Source: Berkiella sp963829835 (GTDB taxonomy: Bacteria > Pseudomonadota > Gammaproteobacteria > Berkiellales > Berkiellaceae). Taken from it: a DNA stretch of 64,000 nt. Positions 1-9,209 of this stretch are shown here, piece by piece. The position numbers and the translations under genes were made by a program. How positions within the stretch are numbered: the stretch's first letter is position 1; every line of letters starts with the position of its first letter. The stretch spans positions 2,170,001-2,234,000 of the forward strand of contig CAWHKC010000004.1 of the NCBI GenBank assembly GCA_963829835.1, given 5' to 3'. The notes under the pieces were generated by a model. That model ran no database searches, was not told the DNA's origin, and saw nothing but the letters and a program-made list of their open reading frames with translations.

Positions 1-65
1 ATCAATTCACCAAGCGTGATGTTTTTAAGCAGTTTAAAAATTCGGTTTCTTATAAATGTGCGCAT
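1..65 (-). CDS. N-terminus of probable cyclopropane-fatty-acyl-phospholipid synthase (partial)
   Basis: An ATG at 63-65 on the minus strand opens a frame that runs without a stop off the left edge. The visible 21 residues begin MRTFIRNRIFKLLKN and continue with a short Gly-Glu-Leu-Ile stretch. This basic, amphipathic start resembles the N-terminus of cyclopropane-fatty-acyl-phospholipid synthases. It lies 21 bp downstream of the DUF1365 gene, and DUF1365, the COG2907 FAD oxidoreductase, DUF2177 and a CFA synthase are often found together. The call rests mostly on context because only 21 residues are seen. The family methylates membrane lipid double bonds using S-adenosylmethionine. Confidence 0.45.
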   Translation of the reverse strand, partial: MRTFIRNRIFKLLKNITLGEL

Positions 66-86
66 ACTATTTTCTATCTTAATATA

Positions 87-833
87 TTAATGGTGTTTAG
101 GATGTGGATGAAAAGGGATCCTCTTCATCCATAACTTCAGCGCTTGCCAATAAATAGACATGGTTATTTTCTGGGTCATAAAGGGATGTCGTTTAAGATG
201 TCGCATAAAAGATTGATTATTGAATTTTTCGCCAGAAAGCGTTAGTGTCGCATCAAAATAAAGCTTATTATTTTTGATGTTTTCCATGTGTAAAATAATT
301 TGTTCTGCTGTTATTTTAAAATTGAACCGATAGACAAAATTCATGTCCATAAATGGCGAAACATGTAGTTTTTTTTCTATTTCAAATTGATAGTGTGGAG
401 GCTTGTTGCGAGTTGGGCTAGAAAGTACATAGCAATGTTTTTCCCCCCAAGGTGTATTATGAACCTCTGCTACAATAGCACTAATAACTTCATTCGTCCA
501 GACAAAATATAAACTAATAGGGTTGAAGTTAAAACCAAAATAAGAGGGTTGAGAAAGTAAGAAAATCGATGAGTTTTCACAATTAATAGAATGACTGTTA
601 ATAAGTTGTTTAACGCTTTGCATTAAATCAATTGATTTATCTCCAAAATAATTTTTCCGGTAAAAGGAGATCCAATTTGGTTTTTCATAACTTGAAAATA
701 GGAAGTTATCAAACAGTGATTTAATATCAATAATATTCATATAAGGATAAAAAACATTATATGAAAAAATATGTTCTTTAGGAAAATAGCGACGATGGCG
801 TACTGTGCCAGTATAAATGCTATTTTCTATCAT
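87..833 (-). CDS. DUF1365 family protein
   Basis: This 248-residue protein matches the DUF1365 family, with an N-terminal Y-x-G-x-V-x-H-x-R-x pattern (IYTGTVRHRRYFPKEHIFSY) and the family's Phe-Asn-Pro-Ile-Ser motif near residue 110. I place the start at the ATG of MIENSIYTG (831-833), because the stop of the upstream oxidoreductase overlaps it as ATGA. The longer frame adds eight residues inside the upstream gene. The family is usually encoded with the COG2907 oxidoreductase and a CFA synthase and is thought to act in membrane lipid modification. Its biochemical activity is not established. Confidence 0.85.
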   Translation of the reverse strand: MIENSIYTGTVRHRRYFPKEHIFSYNVFYPYMNIIDIKSLFDNFLFSSYEKPNWISFYRKNYFGDKSIDLMQSVKQLINSHSINCENSSIFLLSQPSYFGFNFNPISLYFVWTNEVISAIVAEVHNTPWGEKHCYVLSSPTRNKPPHYQFEIEKKLHVSPFMDMNFVYRFNFKITAEQIILHMENIKNNKLYFDATLTLSGEKFNNQSFMRHLKRHPFMTQKITMSIYWQALKLWMKRIPFHPHPKHH

Positions 834-2074
834 GGTTTCACTCCTAATGGCTCGCACGCATTTATTGCACTATTTACGCCATCTTCATGGAAGCCATATC
901 CCCAATAAGCACCACAATAATAGGTATGATTTTTATCATTAATTTCAGAGAATCTTTTTTGTGCTGCTATCGTATTTTTAGAAAAAACAGGATGAGAAAA
1001 ACTAAATTGTTTAAGTATTTTTGCACTGTCGATTCTGTCACCTAGGTTGACGGAGACACAAAAATTTTCTTCAAGATCTAAATTTTGTAATCGATTTAAA
1101 TAATAGGTTAAACAACATTGTCCATTAGCATTTTCAAAGAAGTTCCAGCTTGCCCAGTTGCGCTTTATCAATGGAAGGACTTTAGTGTCATAGTGTAAGC
1201 TGATTTCGTTGTTATTATAAGTAATTGAGCCTAAAATTGATTTTTCATCAACAGTTGGATTATCTATTAAAGATAATGCTGTATCGCTATGTGTTGCAAT
1301 GACTACCTTGTCAAATGGTATAGTTCCTCTGTGAGTGACTAAAGCTACCCCTGCGTTATCCCTAATAATCTTTTGAATCGGTGAATTAAGATAAATATTA
1401 TCTTTGCATTTTTTGATCAATGCATTGATGTAAGTTTTTGAACCGCCTTTTATGACATACCATTTGGGTCTTGAAAGTAGGTCCAGTAAACCATGATTAT
1501 TGAGAAAACTTAGAAAAAAATGCATGGGGAAGTCTAGAACCTGATGAGGAGGGCAAGACCATATTGCGGCAGCCATTGGTTTTAGATAAGTATGGGTAAA
1601 TAATTTACCGTAAGAATGAGTCTGAAAAAAATCAGAAACACTAATACAGAGATCATCTTTTTCTTTTAATAGTTTTTTTGCTTGAGAATTAAACTTTATG
1701 ATGTCAGCCAGTAAACCATAGAACTTTAATGAATAGAGATTTTTGCGATCGTAAAATAGCGAAGCTAAAGAATGTCCATTATAAGAGAAATTTTGATCAT
1801 GTGATTCATAACTAAAGCTCATCTCACTAGGTTGAATATCAATGTTTTCTTTTTCAAGAATTTTTAAAAAGTTGGGATATGTTTTTTTGTTAAAAACAAT
1901 AAACCCTGTGTCTAATTGAAGAGTTTTGTTTTTATATGGAAGATCTATTGTACGAGTATGGCCCCCGAGGTAATCGTTTGCTTCAAAAAGATGAACTTCA
2001 TATTTTTTGCTAAGTAAGTAAGCAGATACTAAACCTGAAATGCCTGAGCCAATGATTGCGATTTTTTTTGTCAT
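830..2074 (-). CDS. FAD/NAD(P)-binding amine-oxidase-like protein (COG2907 type)
   Basis: This 414-residue protein starts with a dinucleotide-binding Rossmann motif, IAIIGSGISGLVSAYLLS, followed by the acidic ELFEA-type strand end and GGHTRT, as in flavin-containing amine oxidases and phytoene-desaturase-like proteins. The C-terminus has the FAD-contacting pattern YYCGAYWGYGFHEDGVNSA. Length and neighbours (DUF1365 downstream with ATGA overlap, DUF2177 upstream) fit the COG2907 group, which is linked genetically to cyclopropane or furan fatty acid formation. The substrate is unknown. It is probably cytosolic or at the membrane surface. Confidence 0.85.
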   Translation of the reverse strand: MTKKIAIIGSGISGLVSAYLLSKKYEVHLFEANDYLGGHTRTIDLPYKNKTLQLDTGFIVFNKKTYPNFLKILEKENIDIQPSEMSFSYESHDQNFSYNGHSLASLFYDRKNLYSLKFYGLLADIIKFNSQAKKLLKEKDDLCISVSDFFQTHSYGKLFTHTYLKPMAAAIWSCPPHQVLDFPMHFFLSFLNNHGLLDLLSRPKWYVIKGGSKTYINALIKKCKDNIYLNSPIQKIIRDNAGVALVTHRGTIPFDKVVIATHSDTALSLIDNPTVDEKSILGSITYNNNEISLHYDTKVLPLIKRNWASWNFFENANGQCCLTYYLNRLQNLDLEENFCVSVNLGDRIDSAKILKQFSFSHPVFSKNTIAAQKRFSEINDKNHTYYCGAYWGYGFHEDGVNSAINACEPLGVKP

Positions 2075-2122
2075 TATTAAATCGTTGAAATTCCATTTTC
2101 AAACTAGCAAGTGAATTAGGTT

Positions 2123-2539
2123 TTAGTTTTCGAACCATTTTTTTATTACTAAGCAAAAGCAGGAGGTGATGCTACAAAGAAAAATTCCCCAAATGAAATC
2201 AATGACGGAAATTGTTAGAGGCCATTTTGCAAGAATAGAATAATTGGTAAAATCGTAGATACCATAGGTAACGGCTCCGAATAGTCCCCCATATATAATT
2301 GCCAGGAAAAAATTATTTTCCGTTTTGGGAAGAACAAATACAATTATCCCTGTTGCAATAGCCACATAGACCAAAATGGCCCCATACCAATTAGGAGAGA
2401 GGACCCCTTGTGATTTTTTTAAGAGTTCACCAATTTGGTTGTCATATAGATTTTTTGCAATAACAGCTAACCAAACCATGTCTAAGCAAATACAAAAAAT
2501 AAAAGTTGATAAAAATAACTTGACCTGTTCCATAGTCAT
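2123..2539 (-). CDS. DUF2177 family membrane protein
   Basis: The 138-residue protein has four hydrophobic segments and the conserved DUF2177 features. These are a first helix containing D-x-x-W-L, a central GAVTYGIYDFTNYSILAKWP stretch, and the Asp-x-x-Trp-Gly near residue 115. The start codon directly follows the yacG stop (TAAATG), with an alternative Met two codons later. It sits 48 bp upstream of the FAD oxidoreductase in the same orientation, the arrangement seen in many proteobacterial lipid-modification clusters. The molecular role is unknown. Confidence 0.85.
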   Translation of the reverse strand: MTMEQVKLFLSTFIFCICLDMVWLAVIAKNLYDNQIGELLKKSQGVLSPNWYGAILVYVAIATGIIVFVLPKTENNFFLAIIYGGLFGAVTYGIYDFTNYSILAKWPLTISVIDFIWGIFLCSITSCFCLVIKKWFEN

Positions 2540-2743
2540 TTATTCCTGCTCTGGTTTGTCTTTATTTTCCCATTCTTCAGTTTGGTTTGTTGTTGGAATT
2601 TTATAATCTTCAGAAGCCCAAGCGCCCAAATCAATCAGTTTGCAGCGCTCGCTACAAAATGGGCGAAAGGCATTGGCGGGGGCAAGAGAGCTTGCACGCT
2701 TACAGTTAGGACAGGTAACTACTTTAACTTCACTCATAATCAT
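2540..2743 (-). CDS. yacG: DNA gyrase inhibitor YacG
   Basis: This is a small zinc-finger protein of about 67 residues with CPNCKR near the start and FRPFCSERCKLIDLGAW, the four cysteines that bind Zn in YacG, followed by an acidic tail. E. coli YacG binds GyrB and inhibits DNA gyrase. The Met at 2741-2743 overlaps the zapD stop as ATGA. A Met two codons later (2735-2737, MSEVKVV) matches the E. coli start and is the alternative. The frame can be drawn longer, but that lies inside zapD. It follows zapD directly, as in many gammaproteobacteria. Confidence 0.92.
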   Translation of the reverse strand: MIMSEVKVVTCPNCKRASSLAPANAFRPFCSERCKLIDLGAWASEDYKIPTTNQTEEWENKDKPEQE

Positions 2744-3516
2744 ATCATACAGCAAGTTAGCTCAAATGGAATATCTTGGGTGGCTAGAGCAGGTTTACCT
2801 TGCTCGAAATTAGCAAATAAGAACCGGATATTAATACGATGCTTGTTTGCACTAATTTCGGGAAATACACCAATATCGGGACGAATTTTGACACGAATGA
2901 TTTGGCAATTGGTTTGAGCGCTCATTGTCTTTTGATAAGTGCCACCAGTTGCGGTTTCACGTGTAGGAACACTACTTTGCCTTGTGAGTTCTAAAACTAA
3001 GTTTAATGCCTTTTCTAACGGCTCCAACATATCGATCCATTGGCTAACACTCGATTGACGACTCTTTGGTGGAAGATTCAGCCAATAGTGGAAAGCAGGT
3101 AAATCAAAACTGCAGGTGCCGCCTGGAATCATGAGGCGTTGTCTAACGCCATTGAGCAGTTCACAATTTTGAGGAAAAATGCCTTGCTTGGCAGAATAAC
3201 CCTTTAAAACTTCAGAAGATTTTTCGAGATCTCTAAGCACTTTGTCTAATGCACGATGATCAATGCTTGGTGTTTTACCTAAGCGTTGCAGGCCATTGGC
3301 ATGCCGTTCTAATTCTTTGGATAACTCACTTCTAAACTCAGTTCTTTCCATGAGATTATAGAGTTCGATAATGGTGGCAACGCAATCTTTAGCGTCCCAA
3401 GTACTTACTAGGTTGTTATATCGATATTTAGCTAGTTGAAACAAATACTCCGCACGCAAAAAGGTTCGAATTCTTTCATTGAGCGGATGTTCAAAAGAAA
3501 GAGTTTGTTGATTCAC
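2740..3516 (-). CDS. zapD: Cell division protein ZapD
   Basis: The 258-residue protein begins MNQQTLSFEHPLNERIRTFL, matching the ZapD (DUF1342, YacF) start, where FEHPLNE is highly conserved. ZapD binds the FtsZ C-terminus and bundles filaments at the Z-ring. I choose the GTG at 3514-3516 because a GAGGAA ribosome-binding site lies seven bases upstream. A TTG five codons earlier would put that site inside the gene. The gene is separated from coaE by a palindromic repeat at 3598-3654 and is coupled to yacG. Confidence 0.93.
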   Translation of the reverse strand: MNQQTLSFEHPLNERIRTFLRAEYLFQLAKYRYNNLVSTWDAKDCVATIIELYNLMERTEFRSELSKELERHANGLQRLGKTPSIDHRALDKVLRDLEKSSEVLKGYSAKQGIFPQNCELLNGVRQRLMIPGGTCSFDLPAFHYWLNLPPKSRQSSVSQWIDMLEPLEKALNLVLELTRQSSVPTRETATGGTYQKTMSAQTNCQIIRVKIRPDIGVFPEISANKHRINIRFLFANFEQGKPALATQDIPFELTCCMI

Positions 3517-3597
3517 AAGCGTGTTCCTCAAAAGATGTGTGTACTTACCTCAGAGAGGGCTCTTTCCCACAACTATAGCAAAGAGTACAGGCGTCGT

Positions 3598-3654
3598 GTA
3601 GGGGCAGACCTCGTGTCTGCCCTTTTTAAGAGGGCGCACAAGATGCGCCCCTAC
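3598..3654. repeat. Double-hairpin palindromic repeat (REP-like)
   Basis: The element opens with GTAGGGGC and closes with GCCCCTAC. Inside the outer repeat are two perfect hairpins, GGGCAGAC/GTCTGCCC and GGGCGCA/TGCGCCC, joined by a T-rich spacer. The same architecture with related bases occurs at 15806-15867, so this is a dispersed family. It sits between coaE and zapD and could end or attenuate transcription. Confidence 0.85.
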
Positions 3655-3672
3655 AAAAACCATTGCAGAAAT

Positions 3673-4275
3673 TTATTTCTTAGCATTGTCTAAATAAATC
3701 TGATGTAAGTCTTTTATCTTATTCTTAAGCGCATCAAGAGTAGTATCGTTCGTCACTATTGTGTTGGCGATACTCAAACGTTGTTCACGGGTGGCTTGGC
3801 TATCCATCATTTTTTTGATCAGGCTTTTATCACAGTTATCCCTTTGCGAAGCCCATACAAGTTGCTGTTCTTCGGTCACATCAACAACCAGGACATTACC
3901 AAGCAATGCTTTGTAGCGACTAAAAGTTTCATAGAGTAATGGGATGACGACGATACAGTATGGGTAATTTATCTCACTTATTTTTTGAACGATCTTTTGA
4001 AAAATGATGGGGTGTAACAATGCTTCAAGCCATTCTTTTTCTTCAAGAGAATTAAAAATAATATCTCTCAGGGCATTTCGGTTTATTTCGCCATTTTTTA
4101 AAATTTTTTGACCATATCGATTTACGATTTCAGTAAAGGCAGATTTCCCAGGAGTAACAATGTCTCGTGCAATGATATCAGCATCAATAATTGGCACGCC
4201 TAGATCGTTAAAAAATTGTGCAACCGTACTTTTGCCAGAACCGATACCGCCTGTTAGTCCAACGATGTAGGTCAT
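3673..4275 (-). CDS. coaE: Dephospho-CoA kinase
   Basis: The 200-residue protein begins MTYIVGLTGGIGSGKSTVA with a perfect P-loop, followed by the conserved IIDADIIARDIV segment. Both are diagnostic of CoaE, which phosphorylates the 3'-hydroxyl of dephospho-CoA in the last step of coenzyme A synthesis. Length is normal. Its start overlaps the pilD stop by ATGA, so it is probably expressed with the pilus assembly genes, the usual pilD-coaE-zapD-yacG arrangement. Confidence 0.96.
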   Translation of the reverse strand: MTYIVGLTGGIGSGKSTVAQFFNDLGVPIIDADIIARDIVTPGKSAFTEIVNRYGQKILKNGEINRNALRDIIFNSLEEKEWLEALLHPIIFQKIVQKISEINYPYCIVVIPLLYETFSRYKALLGNVLVVDVTEEQQLVWASQRDNCDKSLIKKMMDSQATREQRLSIANTIVTNDTTLDALKNKIKDLHQIYLDNAKK

Positions 4276-5174
4276 ATTAAACCAGTTAGTGAAAAGTAAT
4301 ATTGTGAGAGTTTATCACCCCAGATAAGTGTTACCCAACCCGCAAGTGCAAGAAAAGGACCAAAGGGGAGAGGATCAGAACGTTTATGGCGTTTTAATAA
4401 AATTAATCCAATCCCCACTATGGCGCCTACCAGTGATGACAGTAGAATAATTTTGGGGAGTGCTTGCCAGCCTAACCAGGCCCCTAACATGGCTAACAGT
4501 TTAAAATCACCATATCCCATTCCTTCTTTATGGGTGATTAATTTGAACAGCCAATAGATGGACCACAGAAAAAGGTAACCAGCAATAACGCCTATGATAG
4601 CACTTGAAAGGGTTGTGAATAGAGATTGCATATTAAAAATCAATCCTAGCCATAACATCGGTATAGTAATATCGTCAGGTAATAATTGATGATCGAGATC
4701 AATCGTTGTCAGTGCTATGAGAGACCAAGTTAGTAGTAGTGCAGCAAACGTTTGCCAGGTAAATCCAAAGTAAAAGGCAGTGATAATTGAAAAAAGAGCA
4801 GTAACAATTTCGATTAAAGGATAGCGCCATGAAATAGGATGATGACATTTAAGACAACGTCCTTTTAAAAATAGAAAGCTCAGCACCGGAATATTTTCCA
4901 AAGGCCCAATCGAATGATGGCAATAAGGACATTGAGATCCCGGTTTTACTAAGTTGAAAGATTCTTGATCTGGTTGGATGGGTGGAGAAATATTGGGAAA
5001 TAAATTGCTATGCTCTTGAATATAAGTGTAACATTGAGAGGTCCAATCTTGGTGTAGCATTCGAGGTAGGCGCCATATCACGACATTCAAAAAACTACCG
5101 ATAAGCAGACCCAATACACCAATACAGAAAAGATAAAGCGTTTGAGAACCTTTCAGAAATTCAATCCATTCCAT
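4272..5174 (-). CDS. pilD: Prepilin leader peptidase/N-methyltransferase PilD
   Basis: The 300-residue inner-membrane protein has the N-terminal LIGSFLNVVIWRLPRM segment and two CxxC pairs (CPYC and CLKC, about residues 82-110) that bind zinc in the methyltransferase domain. The two catalytic aspartate motifs are TIDLDHQLLPD and GMGYGDFKLLAMLGAW. It cuts type IV prepilins after Gly before Phe and methylates the new N-terminus. The substrates are the three pilins at 12.0-13.4 kb and any type II pseudopilins elsewhere. It lies 14 bp downstream of pilC. Confidence 0.96.
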   Translation of the reverse strand: MEWIEFLKGSQTLYLFCIGVLGLLIGSFLNVVIWRLPRMLHQDWTSQCYTYIQEHSNLFPNISPPIQPDQESFNLVKPGSQCPYCHHSIGPLENIPVLSFLFLKGRCLKCHHPISWRYPLIEIVTALFSIITAFYFGFTWQTFAALLLTWSLIALTTIDLDHQLLPDDITIPMLWLGLIFNMQSLFTTLSSAIIGVIAGYLFLWSIYWLFKLITHKEGMGYGDFKLLAMLGAWLGWQALPKIILLSSLVGAIVGIGLILLKRHKRSDPLPFGPFLALAGWVTLIWGDKLSQYYFSLTGLI

Positions 5175-5188
5175 GGTGTACCTTAAAT

Positions 5189-6439
5189 TTAAATAACAGA
5201 TCCCATTTTGAATATGGGCAAGTACATTGCAATAACTAAACCACCGACTAAAACACCAAGGACTGCCATAATTAATGGTTCAAGTAAGCTACTTAAGCCA
5301 TCAACTGCGGCATCTACTTCTTCTTCGTAGATAGCTGCAATTTTAGAAAGCATCCCATCTAATGAACCTGATTCTTCCCCGATAGATACCATTTGTATCA
5401 CCATATTAGGAAAAATCCCAGTATTGCGCATAGCCAGTTGCATTTGTGAACCAGTTGAAACTTCGTCTCTTATTTTTAATACGGCTGTACTGTAAACAAT
5501 ATTTCCGGTGGCCCCAGCGACAGATTCAAGTGCTTCAACAAGTGGTACACCCGCAGCAAAAGTAGTTGATAAGGTTCGAGCAAATCGAGCAATAGCCGCT
5601 TTGTGTAATATTTTTCCCACAATAGGAACCTTCAGAAGCATTTTATCAAATGCTTTTTGAACAGCAGGATATTTTGTCTTAGCGTATGAGATCCCCCAGA
5701 CAGTGCCAATGATAGCAGCTAAAATTGCCCACCACCATTTTTGTACAACATTTGACAGACTAATGACCATTTTGGTAAAGGCTGGTAAATCGGCGCCAAA
5801 ACCTTTGAATAGCTTTTCAAATTGTGGAACGACGAAAATTAATAGAATGGCTGTAACAATTATCGCTACAACCATCACGGCTGTTGGATAAAACAAAGCT
5901 TTTTTAATTTTGCGTTTTAAGCTCTCCGTTTTTTCTTTATAAGTTGCAATTCTATCAAGCATCGTTTCAAGAGAACCAGAAGCTTCTCCGGCGCCAACCA
6001 GATTGCAAAAAAGAGCATCAAAATATTTTGGATGTTGTTTTAATGCTTCAGAAAATGAACGACCTGCTTCGACATCGCTTTTAATAGAAATCACTAAATC
6101 CCGCATAGATTCGTTATCCAGACCTTTAGCAACGATGTCGAATGATTGTACCAAAGGTACACCTGCAGACATCATGGTGGCCATCTGTCGACTAAAATAG
6201 GAAATTTCAGCTGGACTAACGCCTTTACGCCTGGCACCTGAAAATAAAGACTTAGATTTTCTTCGTATTTTAATAGGGTTAAGCCCTTGGCGTCTCAAAT
6301 CAGCTTTTGCAAAAGTAATATTAATAGCAGCAATTTCACCTTTGACCTTCGCGCCATTATGGTTGGTGCATTCATAAGCAAAAGTTGATAACTTTGAAGG
6401 CGTTGGTTTGGATTTGGATGCACGTTTAGCTACTGGCAT
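5189..6439 (-). CDS. pilC: Type IV pilus inner-membrane platform protein PilC
   Basis: The 416-residue protein has two T2SSF domains. The first contains FSRQMATMMSAGVPLVQSFD and the second FARTLSTTFAAGVPLVEALE. Three membrane helices are present (about residues 185-205, 235-255 and 385-410). PilC is the platform on which the PilB ATPase drives pilin polymerisation. Length is typical. The gene starts four bases after pilB ends. Confidence 0.96.
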   Translation of the reverse strand: MPVAKRASKSKPTPSKLSTFAYECTNHNGAKVKGEIAAINITFAKADLRRQGLNPIKIRRKSKSLFSGARRKGVSPAEISYFSRQMATMMSAGVPLVQSFDIVAKGLDNESMRDLVISIKSDVEAGRSFSEALKQHPKYFDALFCNLVGAGEASGSLETMLDRIATYKEKTESLKRKIKKALFYPTAVMVVAIIVTAILLIFVVPQFEKLFKGFGADLPAFTKMVISLSNVVQKWWWAILAAIIGTVWGISYAKTKYPAVQKAFDKMLLKVPIVGKILHKAAIARFARTLSTTFAAGVPLVEALESVAGATGNIVYSTAVLKIRDEVSTGSQMQLAMRNTGIFPNMVIQMVSIGEESGSLDGMLSKIAAIYEEEVDAAVDGLSSLLEPLIMAVLGVLVGGLVIAMYLPIFKMGSVI

Positions 6440-6443
6440 TATG

Positions 6444-8162
6444 CTAATCCTTTGTTACCCTATATATTTCTTCTATACTGGTTAAACCTAATTTTACTTT
6501 GTTTAAACCAGCTCGTCGTAAATTGATGTGACCTTCATTGCTCATTTGCTTTGCAATATCAAAGGCATTTCCACCTTCCATAATGATCTGTCCTATAGCT
6601 TCAGATACTGGCATCACTTCATATAATCCGACCCGACCTTTATAACCTTTAACACATTGTTCACATTCGCCGGGCTCGTAGATTTTAAGGCCTTCACTAA
6701 TTTCTTGCTCAACAAATCCTGCCTCAAGCATTGCTTCAGGAGGAAATGAGGAAAGTTTCTTACAATGCGCACAAAGTCTTCTGGCAAGTCGCTGTGCTAC
6801 GACTAATGTCACTGATGTTGCAAGATTGAATGATGCAACACCCATATTAACAAGTCGTGTCAGCGTTTCAGGAGCACTATTGGTATGCAAAGTTGATAAT
6901 ACCATGTGACCTGTTTGCGAAGCTTTCACAGCGATTTCAGCTGTTTCAAGATCTCGAATTTCACCGACCATGATAATGTCTGGATCTTGTCTTAAAAAGG
7001 CTCTTAAAGCACTCGAAAAAGTTAAGCCTGCTTTAGGATTGACGTTAACTTGATTGATGCCAGGTAAATTGATTTCTACAGGATCTTCAGCTGTTGATAT
7101 GTTAACTTCAGCAACATTGAGAATATTTAATGCAGTATATAACGAAACTGTTTTACCACTACCTGTAGGACCCGTCACAATCACCATCCCTTGTGGACGG
7201 TGAATAGCGTTAAGAAAAAGATCCTTCTGTGCATCCTCATAACCAAGCGCGTCAATACCCATTTTGGCAGTAGCAGGGTCCAGAATACGCATGACTATTT
7301 TTTCGCCAAACAGAGTAGGACATGTGCTAACACGAAAATCAATGGCCCGATTTCGTGAAAGCTTCATTTTGAAACGACCATCTTGAGGAACTCTGCGCTC
7401 AGAAATATCAAGTCGCGACATCACTTTCAATCTGGCAGCTAAACGTGGCGCTAGATTCACAGGCGGTGAAGCGAATTCAGATAAAATGCCGTCTTGTCTC
7501 AATCGAACGCGGTATATTTTTTCATAGGGTTCAAAGTGAATATCAGAGGCACCACGATTGATGGCATCTAAGAGAACTTTATGAACGAAACGAACAATTG
7601 GAGCATCATCAACATCTGAATCGCCATCCTCATCCGACTTTTCTTTATCTTCAACGCTTGAAATGTCAAGATCATCAAGATCGGTATCTTGTAGATCAGA
7701 TAAAGCTGAACTTTCTTTTTCACTTAAAATTTTCTCAATTGTTTCGGTGAGCTTTCTTTCTTCAACTAAAATGGCTTCAGTGGTAAGGCCTGTATGAAAT
7801 TTGAATTCATCAAGACCATCTAGATTTGTCGGGTCAGATACTGCAACATAAAGTCGGTTGCCACGTCGAAACAAAGGGAGAGCATGATGCTTTCGAATTA
7901 ATTTTTCACTGACTATTTCTTTGGGAATAACATCCAAATCCATCGCTTCAAGATCAAAAAGAGGATCACCAAATTCAACCGAAGCGGTAATGGCTATAGA
8001 GTGATCATCTACGATATTTTTTTCCACAAGATAGGATACGAAAGGAATTTTTTTCTTTGATGCAGCGTCTAACGCTTGAGATGCCGTTTGCACATCAAGT
8101 AAATTCGCCTGCACTAGTTTTTTAGCCAGACCCGTTAAAGAAACAGCTTTTTGTTCATTCAT
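6444..8162 (-). CDS. pilB: Type IV pilus extension ATPase PilB
   Basis: The 572-residue protein has an N-terminal MshEN-like domain, a linker rich in Asp and Glu (residues 150-190), and the secretion ATPase core. The core shows the Walker A motif GPTGSGKT, an Asp box, Walker B (IIMVGEIRDLETAEIA) and the His box TGHMVLSTLHTNSA. A tetracysteine zinc site is visible as CAHC and CEQC. It powers pilus extension through PilC. It is the first gene of pilB-pilC-pilD-coaE, with a 60-bp gap upstream that probably holds a promoter. Confidence 0.97.
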   Translation of the reverse strand: MNEQKAVSLTGLAKKLVQANLLDVQTASQALDAASKKKIPFVSYLVEKNIVDDHSIAITASVEFGDPLFDLEAMDLDVIPKEIVSEKLIRKHHALPLFRRGNRLYVAVSDPTNLDGLDEFKFHTGLTTEAILVEERKLTETIEKILSEKESSALSDLQDTDLDDLDISSVEDKEKSDEDGDSDVDDAPIVRFVHKVLLDAINRGASDIHFEPYEKIYRVRLRQDGILSEFASPPVNLAPRLAARLKVMSRLDISERRVPQDGRFKMKLSRNRAIDFRVSTCPTLFGEKIVMRILDPATAKMGIDALGYEDAQKDLFLNAIHRPQGMVIVTGPTGSGKTVSLYTALNILNVAEVNISTAEDPVEINLPGINQVNVNPKAGLTFSSALRAFLRQDPDIIMVGEIRDLETAEIAVKASQTGHMVLSTLHTNSAPETLTRLVNMGVASFNLATSVTLVVAQRLARRLCAHCKKLSSFPPEAMLEAGFVEQEISEGLKIYEPGECEQCVKGYKGRVGLYEVMPVSEAIGQIIMEGGNAFDIAKQMSNEGHINLRRAGLNKVKLGLTSIEEIYRVTKD

Positions 8163-8222
8163 AAAATGCGCTGAGTATTATGGTGGTCCCTTGATTTGAT
8201 TCTAAATATACATGTCTTAAGT

Positions 8223-9209
8223 CTAGTCAACAGTTTTCTTCAGACCAAGCCTAATGTTCTTCAAGTTAGGAATAAAGGAACCGGCTAGCAATAGACTAAA
8301 GCTAGTGCCAAGCACGATTGAGGGAATCCATTGAGTTGCACGAAAAAGAGCAGTTACACTGAACCCTAAACTAAAATCGTGATACATCATTTGGGTTAAG
8401 GTTCCTACCAGCGTTTCAAGTACGCCGATATTGCCTGGGGTTATTGGGAAAATCATGGCAATGGTGATAATACCTACTAGAAAGATACAATTTGAAAGTG
8501 GTAAAGTAAAGCCTGTGGCTAGAAAAATAGCGTAAAAAATCAGTGCTGTCAGTAGATTCACAACAATCAGTGAAAGTAACGAACCAATAAATATGACTGG
8601 ATTCTTAATCAGAATATGAATGGCTTCCAATGATTTGTGAATAACTTGTGATACAGAGTACAACGGTTGAGATTTTTGAAAAGAAGTGGCGGATCTCATT
8701 CTTAACCAAATAAAAAAGCCACTCAAAGCTACAATTAACAGTAATGCTAAAATCGTAATTTGATTAAAACTTTTTGGCAAATCTCCAACGAACCAACCAA
8801 TAAGCGTGAATGCAGCACTGATGATGAGAGTGAGCAGTAGATACACCAGCATGACATAAATAAATTCTGTTGTTTTCATATGATAGTGTTGACGCAAATA
8901 AAGATAACGAAACGCCATCCCAGGACGATAGGGTAATAACTGATTAAGAAAATTGGCAATAAAACTCAATCCTGCCCAATCTTGCCAGCGTAGATGTATA
9001 TTAAAAGCGGTACACAGAATTTTAAAAGCATAACCACCTAAGGCTATCATAGGGATCTGCAAAAGAATGAGCACCCCAATCATCAACCAATTCACCCGAT
9101 TCAAAATGGAGTAAATATCACTACCATAGTAGAATATAAGCCCAGTAATGAGGCAAAATAAAAACAAGTAGCTAATGATTTTTGCGAATTTCTTTAGGTG
9201 TTTTGACAT
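8223..9209 (-). CDS. Lysylphosphatidylglycerol-synthase TM-region family (UPF0104) protein
   Basis: The roughly 328-residue protein has about eight membrane helices and matches the PF03706 family. A characteristic GLSFIANFLNQLLPYRPGMA motif lies near residue 80, and FPITPGNIGVLETL is conserved near the C-terminus. Members are the flippase-like half of LPG synthases or free-standing proteins near glycosyltransferases. I place the start at the Met of MSKHLKKFAKI (9207-9209); the frame extends 24 codons further into the preceding glycosyltransferase. The start is uncertain because no strong ribosome-binding site is seen. It overlaps that glycosyltransferase by 38 bp, suggesting a joint role in lipid-linked sugar or pilin glycan handling. 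Confidence 0.8.
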   Translation of the reverse strand: MSKHLKKFAKIISYLFLFCLITGLIFYYGSDIYSILNRVNWLMIGVLILLQIPMIALGGYAFKILCTAFNIHLRWQDWAGLSFIANFLNQLLPYRPGMAFRYLYLRQHYHMKTTEFIYVMLVYLLLTLIISAAFTLIGWFVGDLPKSFNQITILALLLIVALSGFFIWLRMRSATSFQKSQPLYSVSQVIHKSLEAIHILIKNPVIFIGSLLSLIVVNLLTALIFYAIFLATGFTLPLSNCIFLVGIITIAMIFPITPGNIGVLETLVGTLTQMMYHDFSLGFSVTALFRATQWIPSIVLGTSFSLLLAGSFIPNLKNIRLGLKKTVD